The notes below the pieces were generated by a model. It saw only the letters and a list, made by a program, of their open reading frames with translations. It ran no database searches and had not been told where the DNA came from. The translations under genes and the position numbers were made by a program. Shown here piece after piece: positions 1 to 8,165 of a stretch of 64,000 nt of DNA. Location of the stretch: NCBI GenBank assembly GCA_018266575.1, contig JAFEAE010000022.1, positions 1 to 64,000 on the forward strand. The letters are read 5' to 3'. The number at the start of each line of letters is the position of its first letter. The first letter of the stretch is position 1. The DNA comes from Bacteroidota bacterium. GTDB lineage: Bacteria > Bacteroidota > Bacteroidia > Chitinophagales > Chitinophagaceae.

Positions 1-2
1 AC

Positions 3-83
3 ATCATCCGTGCTAAATTAATTGAAAGGGTATTCGCCATTATTAAAAAACAAAAACCGTATGAACTAAGATTAGCCGCATAA
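3..83 (+). pseudogene. C-terminal end of a probable transposase (start outside window)
   Basis: An open frame enters from the left edge and ends at a TAA at 81-83, giving 26 residues rich in basic and hydrophobic positions (ends in KKQKPYELRLAA). The style resembles the tails of Bacteroidota insertion-sequence transposases, but too little is visible to name the family. Whether the whole gene is intact lies outside the window. It is followed at once by one copy of the dispersed TGCGACGCAACGATG-type repeat. Confidence 0.35.
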
Positions 84-110
84 AAAATTATTTGGTTACA
101 TCTTAGAATA

Positions 111-252
111 CGCAACGATGTTGAAAAGAGGACTAATGCTGGCTACCAAAAAAGGTAAAAGGAAAAATTTAAAAGTAAAAACATTGAAGATTTTCTTGAT
201 TTTTCCTTTTGCCTTTTTACTTACCGACGACTGAAAACCGACAACCGATAAC
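111..252 (+). repeat. Dispersed repeat copy A plus AT-rich leader upstream of ubiE
   Basis: Positions 111-150 carry CGCAACGATGTTGAAAAGAG and then a segment reading ATGCTGGCTACCAAAA. This matches copies near 1860 and 41.8 kb (both reversed), 46.2, 50.7 and 57.95 kb. The 5' part of the repeat seen in other copies is missing here, so this copy may be truncated by the element at the left edge. An A/T-rich stretch and a motif of the GACTGAAAACCGACAACCG type (226-250) follow, just before the ubiE start. Confidence 0.6.
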
Positions 253-270
253 TCTTATCTTCGCAGCCCG

Positions 271-1035
271 ATGGCAAAATATTCACATGATAGTATTGTT
301 CCGTTCAAAGATTCGGAGATGAACAAAAAGCAGCAGGTGGCTGATATGTTCAACAGGATTGCGTTCCGTTATGATTTTCTGAACCGTTTTTTAAGCGGCG
401 GTGTTGATGTGCGCTGGCGCAAAAAAGCCATTAAACAGCTTGCTGCGTTAAAGCCAAAACTGATCCTCGATGTAGCAACCGGCACCGGTGATGTAGCGAT
501 CATGATGGCGAAATATTTACGCCCGGAAAAAATAATTGGCATAGATATTTCTGAAGGAATGCTCGACATCGGAAAGCAGAAAATAGCTAAACAAAAGTTA
601 AACGAACAGATTGAATTACAATCCGGTGACAGCGAGGCAATAAACTTTGTTAACGATACGTTTGATGCTGTGTCCGTAGCCTTTGGCGTGCGGAATTTTG
701 AAAACCTGGAAACCGGATTACGGGAAATCCTTCGGGTGCTAAAACCCGGCGGAAAATTAGTGGTCCTGGAATTTTCAAAACCCAAAAACCGCATCTTCAG
801 GGTGTTGTGCAACTGGTATATGAAGCTGATAACGCCGGGGCTCGGGAAAATGATCTCGAAAAACGCCGAAGCATATCAATACCTGCACAAATCTGTTGAA
901 GCTTTTCCGGAAGGAAATGAGTTTATAGAAATTCTTAAAAAGACCGGTTATACCGGCACGTACTTAAAAACGCTCAGCTTAGGAATATGTACCATTTATT
1001 GCGGACAAAAAGAAAAGCGCTACTCTGTACAATAG
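271..1035 (+). CDS. ubiE: Demethylmenaquinone methyltransferase (UbiE/MenG)
   Basis: SAM-dependent C-methyltransferase of 254 residues that makes menaquinone from demethylmenaquinone, the usual quinone of Bacteroidota. The glycine-rich SAM motif DVATGTGD is at residues 67-74, GIDIS follows near 90, and the family signature FGVRNFEN is at 138-145, then LEFSKP. The length is normal for the family. The downstream porT gene starts inside the last 49 bases of this gene, so the two are probably translated from one message. Bacteroidota often keep ubiE and porT together. Confidence 0.95.
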   Translation: MAKYSHDSIVPFKDSEMNKKQQVADMFNRIAFRYDFLNRFLSGGVDVRWRKKAIKQLAALKPKLILDVATGTGDVAIMMAKYLRPEKIIGIDISEGMLDIGKQKIAKQKLNEQIELQSGDSEAINFVNDTFDAVSVAFGVRNFENLETGLREILRVLKPGGKLVVLEFSKPKNRIFRVLCNWYMKLITPGLGKMISKNAEAYQYLHKSVEAFPEGNEFIEILKKTGYTGTYLKTLSLGICTIYCGQKEKRYSVQ

Positions 1036-1730
1036 CTCTCTGGAGTTTATTAACTATTTCATTTCATGCATCGGCTCAATTACGCGACGGAATAAATCTT
1101 CCCGACCACGACGATAAATTTTATCATCTCGGCATTGCGCTTATCTATAATAATTCGCATTTCCAGGTAAGTGCGCACCCGACATTTTTGGGGCAGGACA
1201 GCATCATGTCTATCAACCCCCTAAACACCGGTGGATTTGGCCTGGCGGGCTTGCATACATTTCATATCAATGATCACCTGGAATTTCGCATTGTATTTCC
1301 ACAGTTGATGTTCTCCTATAAGAATTTAGATTATAACAACTATAATACATCAACCGGCAAAACAACGGTGTCAACAAAAAAAGTGGAATCGATCTTGTTA
1401 GGTTTTCCTACACAAATAAAATTTTTGTCGGACCGCATTAATAATTTTCGTGTGTATGTACTCGGTGGTGTGAATTATCAGTACGATCTCGCATCAAATG
1501 CTACATCGCGTAAAGCACAAGATCTTGTAAAACTAAAACCGTATGATTTCAGTATCGAAGCAGGTTTAGGTTTTCAGTTCTTTTTCCCCGTATTTATTTT
1601 ATCTCCTGAAATAAAGATCAGCGACGGATTAATAAACATTCACAGCCGCGACCCGAACCTGATCAACTCCAGCGTTATCGACAGGCTCAATTCACGCATG
1701 GTTGTTTTCTCGCTGATATTTGAAGGATGA
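987..1730 (+). CDS. porT: PorT family outer-membrane beta-barrel protein of type IX secretion
   Basis: 247 residues with a positively charged start, a hydrophobic core and a signal-peptide end at about residue 30 (SFHASAQ). The mature part has alternating beta-strand patterns, a GGFGLAGLHTFHI stretch and a hydrophobic penultimate strand (VVFSLIFEG), as expected of an outer-membrane barrel. PorT proteins are needed for the type IX secretion system in Bacteroidota. The start lies 49 bases inside ubiE; no better start is seen later because the signal peptide would be lost. A likely T9SS client is encoded at 53-55 kb in this window. Confidence 0.85.
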   Translation: MYHLLRTKRKALLCTIALWSLLTISFHASAQLRDGINLPDHDDKFYHLGIALIYNNSHFQVSAHPTFLGQDSIMSINPLNTGGFGLAGLHTFHINDHLEFRIVFPQLMFSYKNLDYNNYNTSTGKTTVSTKKVESILLGFPTQIKFLSDRINNFRVYVLGGVNYQYDLASNATSRKAQDLVKLKPYDFSIEAGLGFQFFFPVFILSPEIKISDGLINIHSRDPNLINSSVIDRLNSRMVVFSLIFEG

Positions 1731-1736
1731 GGAACG

Positions 1737-1930
1737 GTTGACAGTTGTCAGTCGGCAGTTGTCAGTTCTTTAAATTCTTAGAGCCTTATTTAGTTTTTAG
1801 TCTTTCTTATTTTAGTTTTTATTTTTTTGTAACCGGCATTTGTTCACTCTTCAACATCGTTGCGTCGCACCTGCCTACCGCAGGCAGGCTCTTGTACAAA
1901 AGATATTCTATTGAGCGATTGTCTGAACCA
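1737..1930 (-). repeat. Intergenic repeats: GTTGACAGTTGTCAGT type and reversed dispersed repeat copy B
   Basis: 1737-1770 holds tandem GTTGACAGTTGTCAGT-like units. 1822-1920 is the dispersed repeat on the minus strand (core at 1850-1869), including the side sequence that reads ATCGCTCAATAGAAT on the minus strand. A palindrome CCTGCCT-ACCGC-AGGCAGG at 1870-1888 is inserted inside this copy. An open frame running through here has no coding character and is treated as chance. Confidence 0.65.
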
Positions 1931-2019
1931 GGATTTTGTCCTGATTTTTCTGATTCATCCGATTCTTACTATTGCACTCTGCCCTCATTGTCAATTATCC
2001 ATTATCAATTTTCAATTAC

Positions 2020-2427
2020 CTAATGCACCGCTTTAATATACCCCCAGCCTTCTTTTTGCTTTCTGATGATCTCGTAAATTCCATCGGGGACTATTTGTAC
2101 GCAGGAAAGTAATTGCGACCTATCAACGTTATTATTCTTAAGTGATATATCGCAAACTTTAAATGAAATATTTTTATTCTCCGCCAGTTTGGCAATCACA
2201 TCTGCATATGGGCTTTTATCTTTCAAAACAAAATTGAACCCCTGTCCATACATTACTACTTCCAGTTTCGCGTTGGGATTGGGTTTTGAAATTTCATTCA
2301 GCCATCGCACAACAGAACGTTGATCAAGAGTGTCTTTACTGGTAAGATCAAAAACTACTTTGTAGTCGGTTTGTGCCTGCAGAAAAAATGAACTGATCAG
2401 CAGGCATGGAAGGAAAATGTTTTTCAT
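2020..2427 (-). CDS. Secreted DsrE/DsrF-like small protein
   Basis: 135 residues. The N-terminus is a signal peptide ending near residue 19 (FFLQAQ). The rest fits the DsrE-like fold: a beta strand, then LEVVMYGQGFNFVL, a helix and FKVCDISL with Cys92 at the place of the cysteine conserved in many DsrE-like proteins, ending with IVPDGIYEIIRKQKEGWGY. A second cysteine is at 109. Proteins of this group are common in Bacteroidota and their role is not established; sulfur handling is only a family-level idea. The gene stands alone on the minus strand. Confidence 0.7.
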   Translation of the reverse strand: MKNIFLPCLLISSFFLQAQTDYKVVFDLTSKDTLDQRSVVRWLNEISKPNPNAKLEVVMYGQGFNFVLKDKSPYADVIAKLAENKNISFKVCDISLKNNNVDRSQLLSCVQIVPDGIYEIIRKQKEGWGYIKAVH

Positions 2428-2527
2428 ACCGCAGGTTTTAGTTCCTAAAAGTTACTGCATTTCATGCACAATTGCATGAATTATACCTAAGATGATTTTT
2501 GAGTGCTTATGATTAATGCCTTTGTTC

Positions 2528-2557
2528 TTGTTTATGAAAACTATTTTTCTATTTTTG
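2528..2557 (+). promoter_or_regulatory. Bacteroidota-type promoter for the 2577 gene
   Basis: TTG at 2528-2530, 19 bases, then TATTTTTG at 2550-2557, which fits TAnnTTTG. It lies about 20 bases before the ATG at 2577 and about 35 before the alternative ATG at 2592. Confidence 0.5.
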
Positions 2558-2576
2558 GCGTTTAAACCTCATTTCA

Positions 2577-3290
2577 ATGAAACCTTATAACATGATAATC
2601 CGTAATCCTAAAAAACCGTTGAGCTCAATTCTTGTTAGTTTTTCCCTGACAATATTTTTTTCTTCCTGCCTTGGGCCAAAAAAAATAAATAAATGGGTAG
2701 CCAGGCATTATGATCCATCAAGCATGCAGCTTCCAAAAAAGAAAATCGATTATCTTACAGTTACCACATCGCTAACCGGTGCAGATATTAAAATGTCTGA
2801 AACTGAAAAAAAGACAAGCGGATTGGTGCCGCTTCTTTTTTACTGGCAATACGATTACAAAAATACCTGCACACTCAATCCGAAAATACCGGTTGCAAAT
2901 TTTACATCAACGGTGATATCTTATGCAAATTCAAAAGGGTTGAAGCACAAATTGAACGGGCGCCAGGTGGAGCTTTCCATCGACAGGATACCCAACGTAT
3001 TTGCGGTTGATGATAAAGGACATCTCATCTGGGTTATAATTTATGCATTTGGCTGGGATGTGTTTACGGTACAACCGCAAACAGATGACATGGTAGTTTC
3101 TTATCGCATTCTGCAGGATGGTACCGAAGCTAAAAAAGGGGTAATTACAATTCCGAACAAAGACAAAACATTAACCCTGAAAATGTTTCAATCTTTAAGA
3201 AAGAAAACCTGGCAATATCTTGATCAGTACGACGAGAATATAACAGTAATGAGTAAACGCGTAATTGACCAACTGATCACGGAGCTATAA
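2577..3290 (+). CDS. Putative lipoprotein of unknown function
   Basis: 237 residues. A basic N-terminus and a hydrophobic stretch end in FFSSC (Cys31), which fits a lipoprotein signal. The mature part mixes charged and aromatic residues, with no transmembrane segment and no motif I recognise. Two ATG starts are possible (2577 and 2592); both keep the signal, and the later one gives a more usual signal length. It is a single gene with its own promoter-like site and a hairpin downstream. I cannot assign a function. Confidence 0.75.
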   Translation: MKPYNMIIRNPKKPLSSILVSFSLTIFFSSCLGPKKINKWVARHYDPSSMQLPKKKIDYLTVTTSLTGADIKMSETEKKTSGLVPLLFYWQYDYKNTCTLNPKIPVANFTSTVISYANSKGLKHKLNGRQVELSIDRIPNVFAVDDKGHLIWVIIYAFGWDVFTVQPQTDDMVVSYRILQDGTEAKKGVITIPNKDKTLTLKMFQSLRKKTWQYLDQYDENITVMSKRVIDQLITEL

Positions 3291-3307
3291 ACTATAGCTT
3301 GATAAAA

Positions 3308-3326
3308 CCTGTTAAAAAATAACAGG
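3308..3326. terminator. Hairpin between convergent genes
   Basis: CCTGTTA-AAAAA-TAACAGG, a perfect 7-base stem 17 bases after the lipoprotein stop and ahead of a convergent gene end. There is no clear T tract, so its use as a terminator is only likely from position. Confidence 0.35.
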
Positions 3327-3403
3327 CAGAAATTGAACGGGTTTTAAAAATATATGCCGTATACAATTAATCCCGATCGTCCGATAAATCCCCGTGCAGA
3401 AGA

Positions 3404-5119
3404 TCAATAATCATATTGCCTTCTGAACATATTCATCCGCAAACCAAGCGTAAACATGGCGGAACTGGAGCTTTGCATATTGGCTGCAGTTGGATCGCTG
3501 ACATTATAACTGCGATACATAGCCGAAAAATCGATGAAGAGGTTTTCCTTTGCTTCGTAAGAAACGGTTGCAGAAATATTGAAGCAATTCACGGGAACGC
3601 CTGAACCGATCTTAAAACCATAGTCACGCGGACGTGTATCATAATTCAGGAAAATATTGCTTCCGAAGTTCTCTCCTGCAGAATCAAGCCCCTGGCGATA
3701 GTAGATCATCTTTGCCTCTACATTCCATTTGTATGCTGGCTGATATCTGCCGATAACAATGAACTCATCAAAATTTGCACCAAGCGGATGAGCAAGCGGC
3801 TGATTATAATTGGAGTAATTAGAAACAGAATCGTTATGCGTATATGTAAACGGACGGACAATGTTTGTTTCAAATTGAAAATCCAGATTCTTCACTTCAA
3901 ATGCATCAATATATTTCACTCCTAATTGCACACCTTGTTTATTAGCCCAATATCCGCGTGAATAGTGAACGATCTGGTTTAAGATAAATTCATTAAATAA
4001 TAATTGCCCGTAAACCTGCACTGTATGCCCAACATTTGCTTTGAAATCTAATCCCACAGTAGTCTTATCCGGGCTTCCGTTTTCTTGCTGTGCTGCCACC
4101 AAAAATATTACAGGATTCAGATATGAAAAATCAAAATGGTTGGCACGGCTGAATGTTACATTCTCAAACAAACCAACATTCAGCCATTTTGTGGCATTCA
4201 CGCTCAGATGATGAATAACTGCATATTTTTTTGGATACTCATAATCACCAGGTTGATGTTGATTGATCAGCTCCATGTAAATATTCTGATAATTAAGTTT
4301 CCAGATGCGGGTGTTGAATTTTAAGAAAAGATATGGCGCTGAATAATCGCTTAAAAACAAACTGCGGTAACCGTTGCCAATAAAGTTTTTATCATACCCA
4401 AATTGAAAATCAAAATATTTAAGCGCATTAAAATAAATAGAAGCGCGGTTATCAAAATAATCGAATGCTGTTTTTTTGAAACTTTTGAAATAACCGGCAC
4501 CGGGCACAGCACGAAAACCTGTAGCAGAAACACGCTGCTGAAAATAATCGGGCCCACGTTCCTGGTTGTCGGTTAAATAAGCAGAGAATCCGAGTCCTTT
4601 AGCGATCATGCCGCGTAACTGTAAACCTTTTGAATTCAAAAAAACACGGTCGCTGTTACCGGTTTGAATGGATTGCGTTTCCTGTATTACCGGGTCAATG
4701 GCAAGAAAAAAATCTTTTTCATTTACCTCAACAAAATTTGCTTTGTGTTTATAAAACGTGTTGAACAATGGGCGTTTGCTTAAAAAACTATCTGTATTAC
4801 CACTCACCCATTCAATATTATTCATGAGCAAATCATGCAGATTATACTCATCCATTTTTGAAAGCTTATAATAATAATCGTAAGGATAAAACCTGTTCAA
4901 TGAATCTGCATATTCAGATACTTTTACAGCAAGCTTCCTGCTAATGGGTTTTATGGTTGAGATATTCAGGTCAGGGTTGGTCTGCAACAAAATTTCCATG
5001 CGCTCCAGGAAATGCTCGTACTTTGAGCCCTGCGGCAGAAAAGTAGATTGGGCAAAACAAAAAACGGGAAACAGTAAAATAATCGAAAGCCTTACAAGGG
5101 TTTTTATAAATTGCGGCAT
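3404..5119 (-). CDS. Outer-membrane beta-barrel protein, Wzi/RemB-like
   Basis: About 571 residues. The signal peptide is best read from the ATG at 5119 (a basic MPQFIKT start, a hydrophobic core, ending CFAQ). An in-frame ATG at 5140 would add 7 polar residues and leave only 8 bases to the divergent dihydroorotase start. The mature part begins with a helical region and then shows many amphipathic strands rich in Tyr, Phe and Asn (for example FQFGYDKNFIGNGYRSLFL). This layout resembles capsule-assembly Wzi-like or gliding-associated RemB-like proteins of Bacteroidota. The exact family is not certain from eye alone. Confidence 0.6.
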   Translation of the reverse strand: MPQFIKTLVRLSIILLFPVFCFAQSTFLPQGSKYEHFLERMEILLQTNPDLNISTIKPISRKLAVKVSEYADSLNRFYPYDYYYKLSKMDEYNLHDLLMNNIEWVSGNTDSFLSKRPLFNTFYKHKANFVEVNEKDFFLAIDPVIQETQSIQTGNSDRVFLNSKGLQLRGMIAKGLGFSAYLTDNQERGPDYFQQRVSATGFRAVPGAGYFKSFKKTAFDYFDNRASIYFNALKYFDFQFGYDKNFIGNGYRSLFLSDYSAPYLFLKFNTRIWKLNYQNIYMELINQHQPGDYEYPKKYAVIHHLSVNATKWLNVGLFENVTFSRANHFDFSYLNPVIFLVAAQQENGSPDKTTVGLDFKANVGHTVQVYGQLLFNEFILNQIVHYSRGYWANKQGVQLGVKYIDAFEVKNLDFQFETNIVRPFTYTHNDSVSNYSNYNQPLAHPLGANFDEFIVIGRYQPAYKWNVEAKMIYYRQGLDSAGENFGSNIFLNYDTRPRDYGFKIGSGVPVNCFNISATVSYEAKENLFIDFSAMYRSYNVSDPTAANMQSSSSAMFTLGLRMNMFRRQYDY

Positions 5120-5148
5120 GTTAGCTTTTTGTTGTTTCAATTCAAGAT

Positions 5149-6489
5149 ATGGAAAATTACCTTATTAAAAATGTGTCCATCGTTAATGAAGGACGTGTAA
5201 TTAACAGCGACCTGCTTATCAAAAACGGGCGGATCGATAAAATCGCTGCAAATATACAACCTGCCTTCCTAGTTAAAGAAATCAACGGCGAAGGAAAATA
5301 TTTATTGCCGGGCGCCATCGACGACCAGGTTCATTTCCGCGAGCCGGGGCTTACGCACAAGGCAACTATTTATACCGAAGCAAAAGCTGCTGTTGCCGGC
5401 GGTGTTACCTCATTCATGGAAATGCCAAATACCATACCACCGGCATTTACACAGGATCTGCTGGAAGATAAATATGCTATCGCAGCAAGAAGTGCACTTG
5501 CAAATTATTCGTTCTACATGGGTACCTCGAACGAGAACGCTGACGAAGCATTACGTACTAACCAGAAGAAAAAAAATATATGCGGCATTAAAATTTTCAT
5601 GGGTTCATCAACAGGAAATTTACTGGTAGATAATTACCTGACGCTTGATAAATTATTCAGGGAATGCGAAGTGTTGATTGCTACACATTGCGAAGACGAA
5701 AAGATCATCAAACAGAACCTGGAAAAAATCAGGCAGGAAAACCGTCCGGTGGTTCCTTCTGATCATCCATTGATACGTGATGAAGAAGCATGCTTCGAGT
5801 CCTCTTTAACTGCTATTCAATTTGCAAAAAAATACAACAGCCGGTTGCACGTCTTTCATCTTTCTACCGAAAAAGAAATGCAGCTATTTACCAACATGCT
5901 TCCGCTGGAACAAAAAAGGATTACGGCCGAAGTATGCGTCCATCACCTGCATTTTACCAGCGATGATTATGCGAAATTGGGCAACCAGATAAAATGCAAC
6001 CCGGCGATCAAAGCACCACATAACCGAGAAGCACTTTGGAAAGCCTTGCTGGATGATCGTTTGGACCTTATTGCTACCGACCATGCACCGCATACCTGGG
6101 CGGAGAAAAATGAGCCTTATGAAAAAGCACATGCAGGGTTACCGTTAGTACAACATTCTGTCTTGTTGATGTTGCATTATGTAAAGCTCGGAAAACTCAG
6201 CATTGAGAAGATGGTGGAAAAGATGAGCCATGCAGTTGCCATTTGCTTTAATATTGAAGAAAGAGGTTTTATACGCGAAGGATATTTTGCCGACCTCGTT
6301 ATGATAGATATGCAAACACCAACCGTTGTTTCCAAAGAAAATATTTTATATAAATGTGGATGGAGCCCGCTGGAAGGTTTCACTTTTCCGGCATCTGTAA
6401 TAAATACATTTGTAAACGGGCATTTGGTTTATGGAAACGGGGTGTTTGATGAATCTCAATGGGGGCAGCGTTTAACATTTAACCGGTAA
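5149..6489 (+). CDS. pyrC: Dihydroorotase
   Basis: 446-residue amidohydrolase that closes carbamoyl-aspartate to dihydroorotate in pyrimidine synthesis. It has the substrate/metal region DDQVHFREPG (60-62 is Gln-Val-His), GIKIFMGSSTG with the likely metal-bridging Lys148, ATHCEDE (His180), HVFHLST (His237) and ATDHAPH (Asp311). In the textbook motif HxH the first metal ligand is His; here it is Gln60. I recall this variant from other Bacteroidota dihydroorotases, so it is probably a clade feature. The MutS-like gene follows after 15 bases. Confidence 0.92.
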   Translation: MENYLIKNVSIVNEGRVINSDLLIKNGRIDKIAANIQPAFLVKEINGEGKYLLPGAIDDQVHFREPGLTHKATIYTEAKAAVAGGVTSFMEMPNTIPPAFTQDLLEDKYAIAARSALANYSFYMGTSNENADEALRTNQKKKNICGIKIFMGSSTGNLLVDNYLTLDKLFRECEVLIATHCEDEKIIKQNLEKIRQENRPVVPSDHPLIRDEEACFESSLTAIQFAKKYNSRLHVFHLSTEKEMQLFTNMLPLEQKRITAEVCVHHLHFTSDDYAKLGNQIKCNPAIKAPHNREALWKALLDDRLDLIATDHAPHTWAEKNEPYEKAHAGLPLVQHSVLLMLHYVKLGKLSIEKMVEKMSHAVAICFNIEERGFIREGYFADLVMIDMQTPTVVSKENILYKCGWSPLEGFTFPASVINTFVNGHLVYGNGVFDESQWGQRLTFNR

Positions 6490-6504
6490 GACATATCAAG
6501 GCAA

Positions 6505-7821
6505 ATGCAAATTGATAAAACAACATACGAAGACCTCTCGCTATTTAATCATGAAGAAGAATTTTCCATTTTTCACAAACTGAATTTTACACGCACACGT
6601 GGCGGAAGGGATTGGCTGTTTCATTATTTCAATAACCCGTTCAGCGATCTGAAGCCTATTGTAGCAACACAAAATGTGCTCAGGCTTTTTCTTGCCAATG
6701 AAAACGAATGGCCAACAAATATCAGTAATGGCACCATTATGGTGATGGAACGTTTTTATGAAACAGCGATGGATGAAATTCCGTTTACCAATAATGTTAT
6801 AAATGCCACTGCCTATAAAATTTTTCACGCCCCCGACTATTCTATAACAAGATATTCGGTTGAACATTTCATTGATTTCATTCATGGAATGAATAAAATA
6901 ATTGCACTCTTTAATAATGATAGTTCGCCACAATTATTAAGGGCATTATTGGAACGAGCAAGGTTTTTGCTGAACCACGAAGTTGTAGATTCGTTAAGCA
7001 ACATCAAACCAAAAACAAAACTTTCGGTTGTACAAAATGTTTATTACGGCCATTATATCCGTAACCGCTTCCGCAATTTTGCGCATGAACTGATTGCGAT
7101 CTACGGAAAATTAGATGCATGGTATTCCATGGCGATGGCCACAAAAAACCTGGGTTTTGCTTTTCCTGATTTTATTAACAGCGAACATCCATCCATCAAT
7201 GTACAATCGTTGTACCACGTTTTGCTGCCAACACCAGTGGCGTATGATGTTGCTTTAAATAAAGAAAGTAATTTTTTCTTTCTTACCGGTGCTAATATGG
7301 CGGGCAAAAGCACATTCATTAAAGCAGTAGGCACCGCTGTTTTTTTAGCGCATCTCGGGATGGGCGTTCCTGCAAAAAAAATGCAACTGACATTATTCGA
7401 TGGTATTCTGAGTAACATCAACGTTGTTGATAATATCGTGAAAGGAGAAAGTTATTTTTTCAATGAAGTGCAACGCATAAAAAACACGATCCTCAAAATA
7501 AATGATAACCGCAAATGGCTGGTATTGATCGATGAATTGTTCAAGGGAACAAATGTGCAGGATGCGATGAAATGTTCCTCAACGGTAATAAAAGGTTTGC
7601 TGAAAATCCCTTCTTCCTTATTTATTCTTTCCACACATTTATATGAAATCGGTGAAGAATTGAAACAGTACCCGAATATTTCTTTCAAATATTTTGAAAC
7701 TGCTGTTAAGGACGACCAGCTTGAATTCAGTTACCAGTTAAAAGATGGCATTAGTAACGATCGGCTTGGTTATCTTATCCTGAAAAGAGAAAAAGTAGTT
7801 GAGCTTCTTGAAAAATTATAG
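6505..7821 (+). CDS. Short MutS-family DNA-binding ATPase
   Basis: 438 residues. The C-terminal half is a MutS-type ATPase: Walker A TGANMAGKST at 261-270, Walker B LVLIDELFKGTN (Asp343, Glu344) and STHLYEIGEEL. The N-terminal part looks like the lever and clamp helices only; the mismatch-reading domain is absent, so it is not the classic MutS. Such short MutS-like proteins are frequent in Bacteroidota and their role is unclear. It sits 15 bases after pyrC and is probably co-transcribed with it. Confidence 0.85.
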   Translation: MQIDKTTYEDLSLFNHEEEFSIFHKLNFTRTRGGRDWLFHYFNNPFSDLKPIVATQNVLRLFLANENEWPTNISNGTIMVMERFYETAMDEIPFTNNVINATAYKIFHAPDYSITRYSVEHFIDFIHGMNKIIALFNNDSSPQLLRALLERARFLLNHEVVDSLSNIKPKTKLSVVQNVYYGHYIRNRFRNFAHELIAIYGKLDAWYSMAMATKNLGFAFPDFINSEHPSINVQSLYHVLLPTPVAYDVALNKESNFFFLTGANMAGKSTFIKAVGTAVFLAHLGMGVPAKKMQLTLFDGILSNINVVDNIVKGESYFFNEVQRIKNTILKINDNRKWLVLIDELFKGTNVQDAMKCSSTVIKGLLKIPSSLFILSTHLYEIGEELKQYPNISFKYFETAVKDDQLEFSYQLKDGISNDRLGYLILKREKVVELLEKL

Positions 7822-8165
7822 CACAATTCCATTGCTGTATTTTAATAGGTTATGTTAGTAAAATTTAATTTGTAAAGAATCAAAAAACAAATTTTTCATC
7901 ATTTCCGCCCCTTTCAAACGTGAGTAGTTTGCTTTTGCATTAATTGAATGTTCTTTTTTGCTTCGCCAAAAAAGAACGAAAAAAGGCGATCCGGAAATGA
8001 TGGACATCCCGTTTCCGGAAGGAGCTTCGATTAAGCTTTTGTACTACTGTGGTGAAGGACATTTGTTCCTTGATTGCTTTATAACCGGCAAGAAAAACTT
8101 TTCAATAGCAGAATAGTTTCTAATTTATTTTTTTAAATTGAAAGCTACAATTAATACCATTGTTT
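7822..8165 (+). other. Intergenic region holding structured repeat copy 1 (344 bases)
   Basis: No gene is supported here. The notable content is the element at 7946-8116, listed separately. The remaining 7822-7945 and 8117-8165 are AT-rich and featureless to me. Confidence 0.6.
7946..8116 (+). repeat. Structured repeat element, copy 1
   Basis: Hairpin 1: GTTCTTTTTTG (7950-7960), loop CTTCGC, CAAAAAAGAAC (7967-7977). Hairpin 2: CCGGAAATG (7991-7999), 10-base loop ATGGACATCC, CGTTTCCGG (8010-8018). Hairpin 3: AGCTT-CGATT-AAGCT. A conserved tail with TTTGTACTACTGTGGTGAAG follows. Copy 2 lies on the minus strand at 40240-40377. One reading frame is open through the whole copy, and its translation (RQKRTKK ... 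YYCGEGHLF ... GKK) is shared with copy 2, but neither copy has a convincing start and RBS. Confidence 0.75.

Noticed and set aside
1745..2023. A 92-codon plus-strand open frame
   Set aside because: It runs through repeat units and a palindrome, with no coding character and no RBS.
6505..7821. Mismatch repair MutS
   Set aside because: The mismatch-binding and connector domains are absent and the protein is half the usual length.
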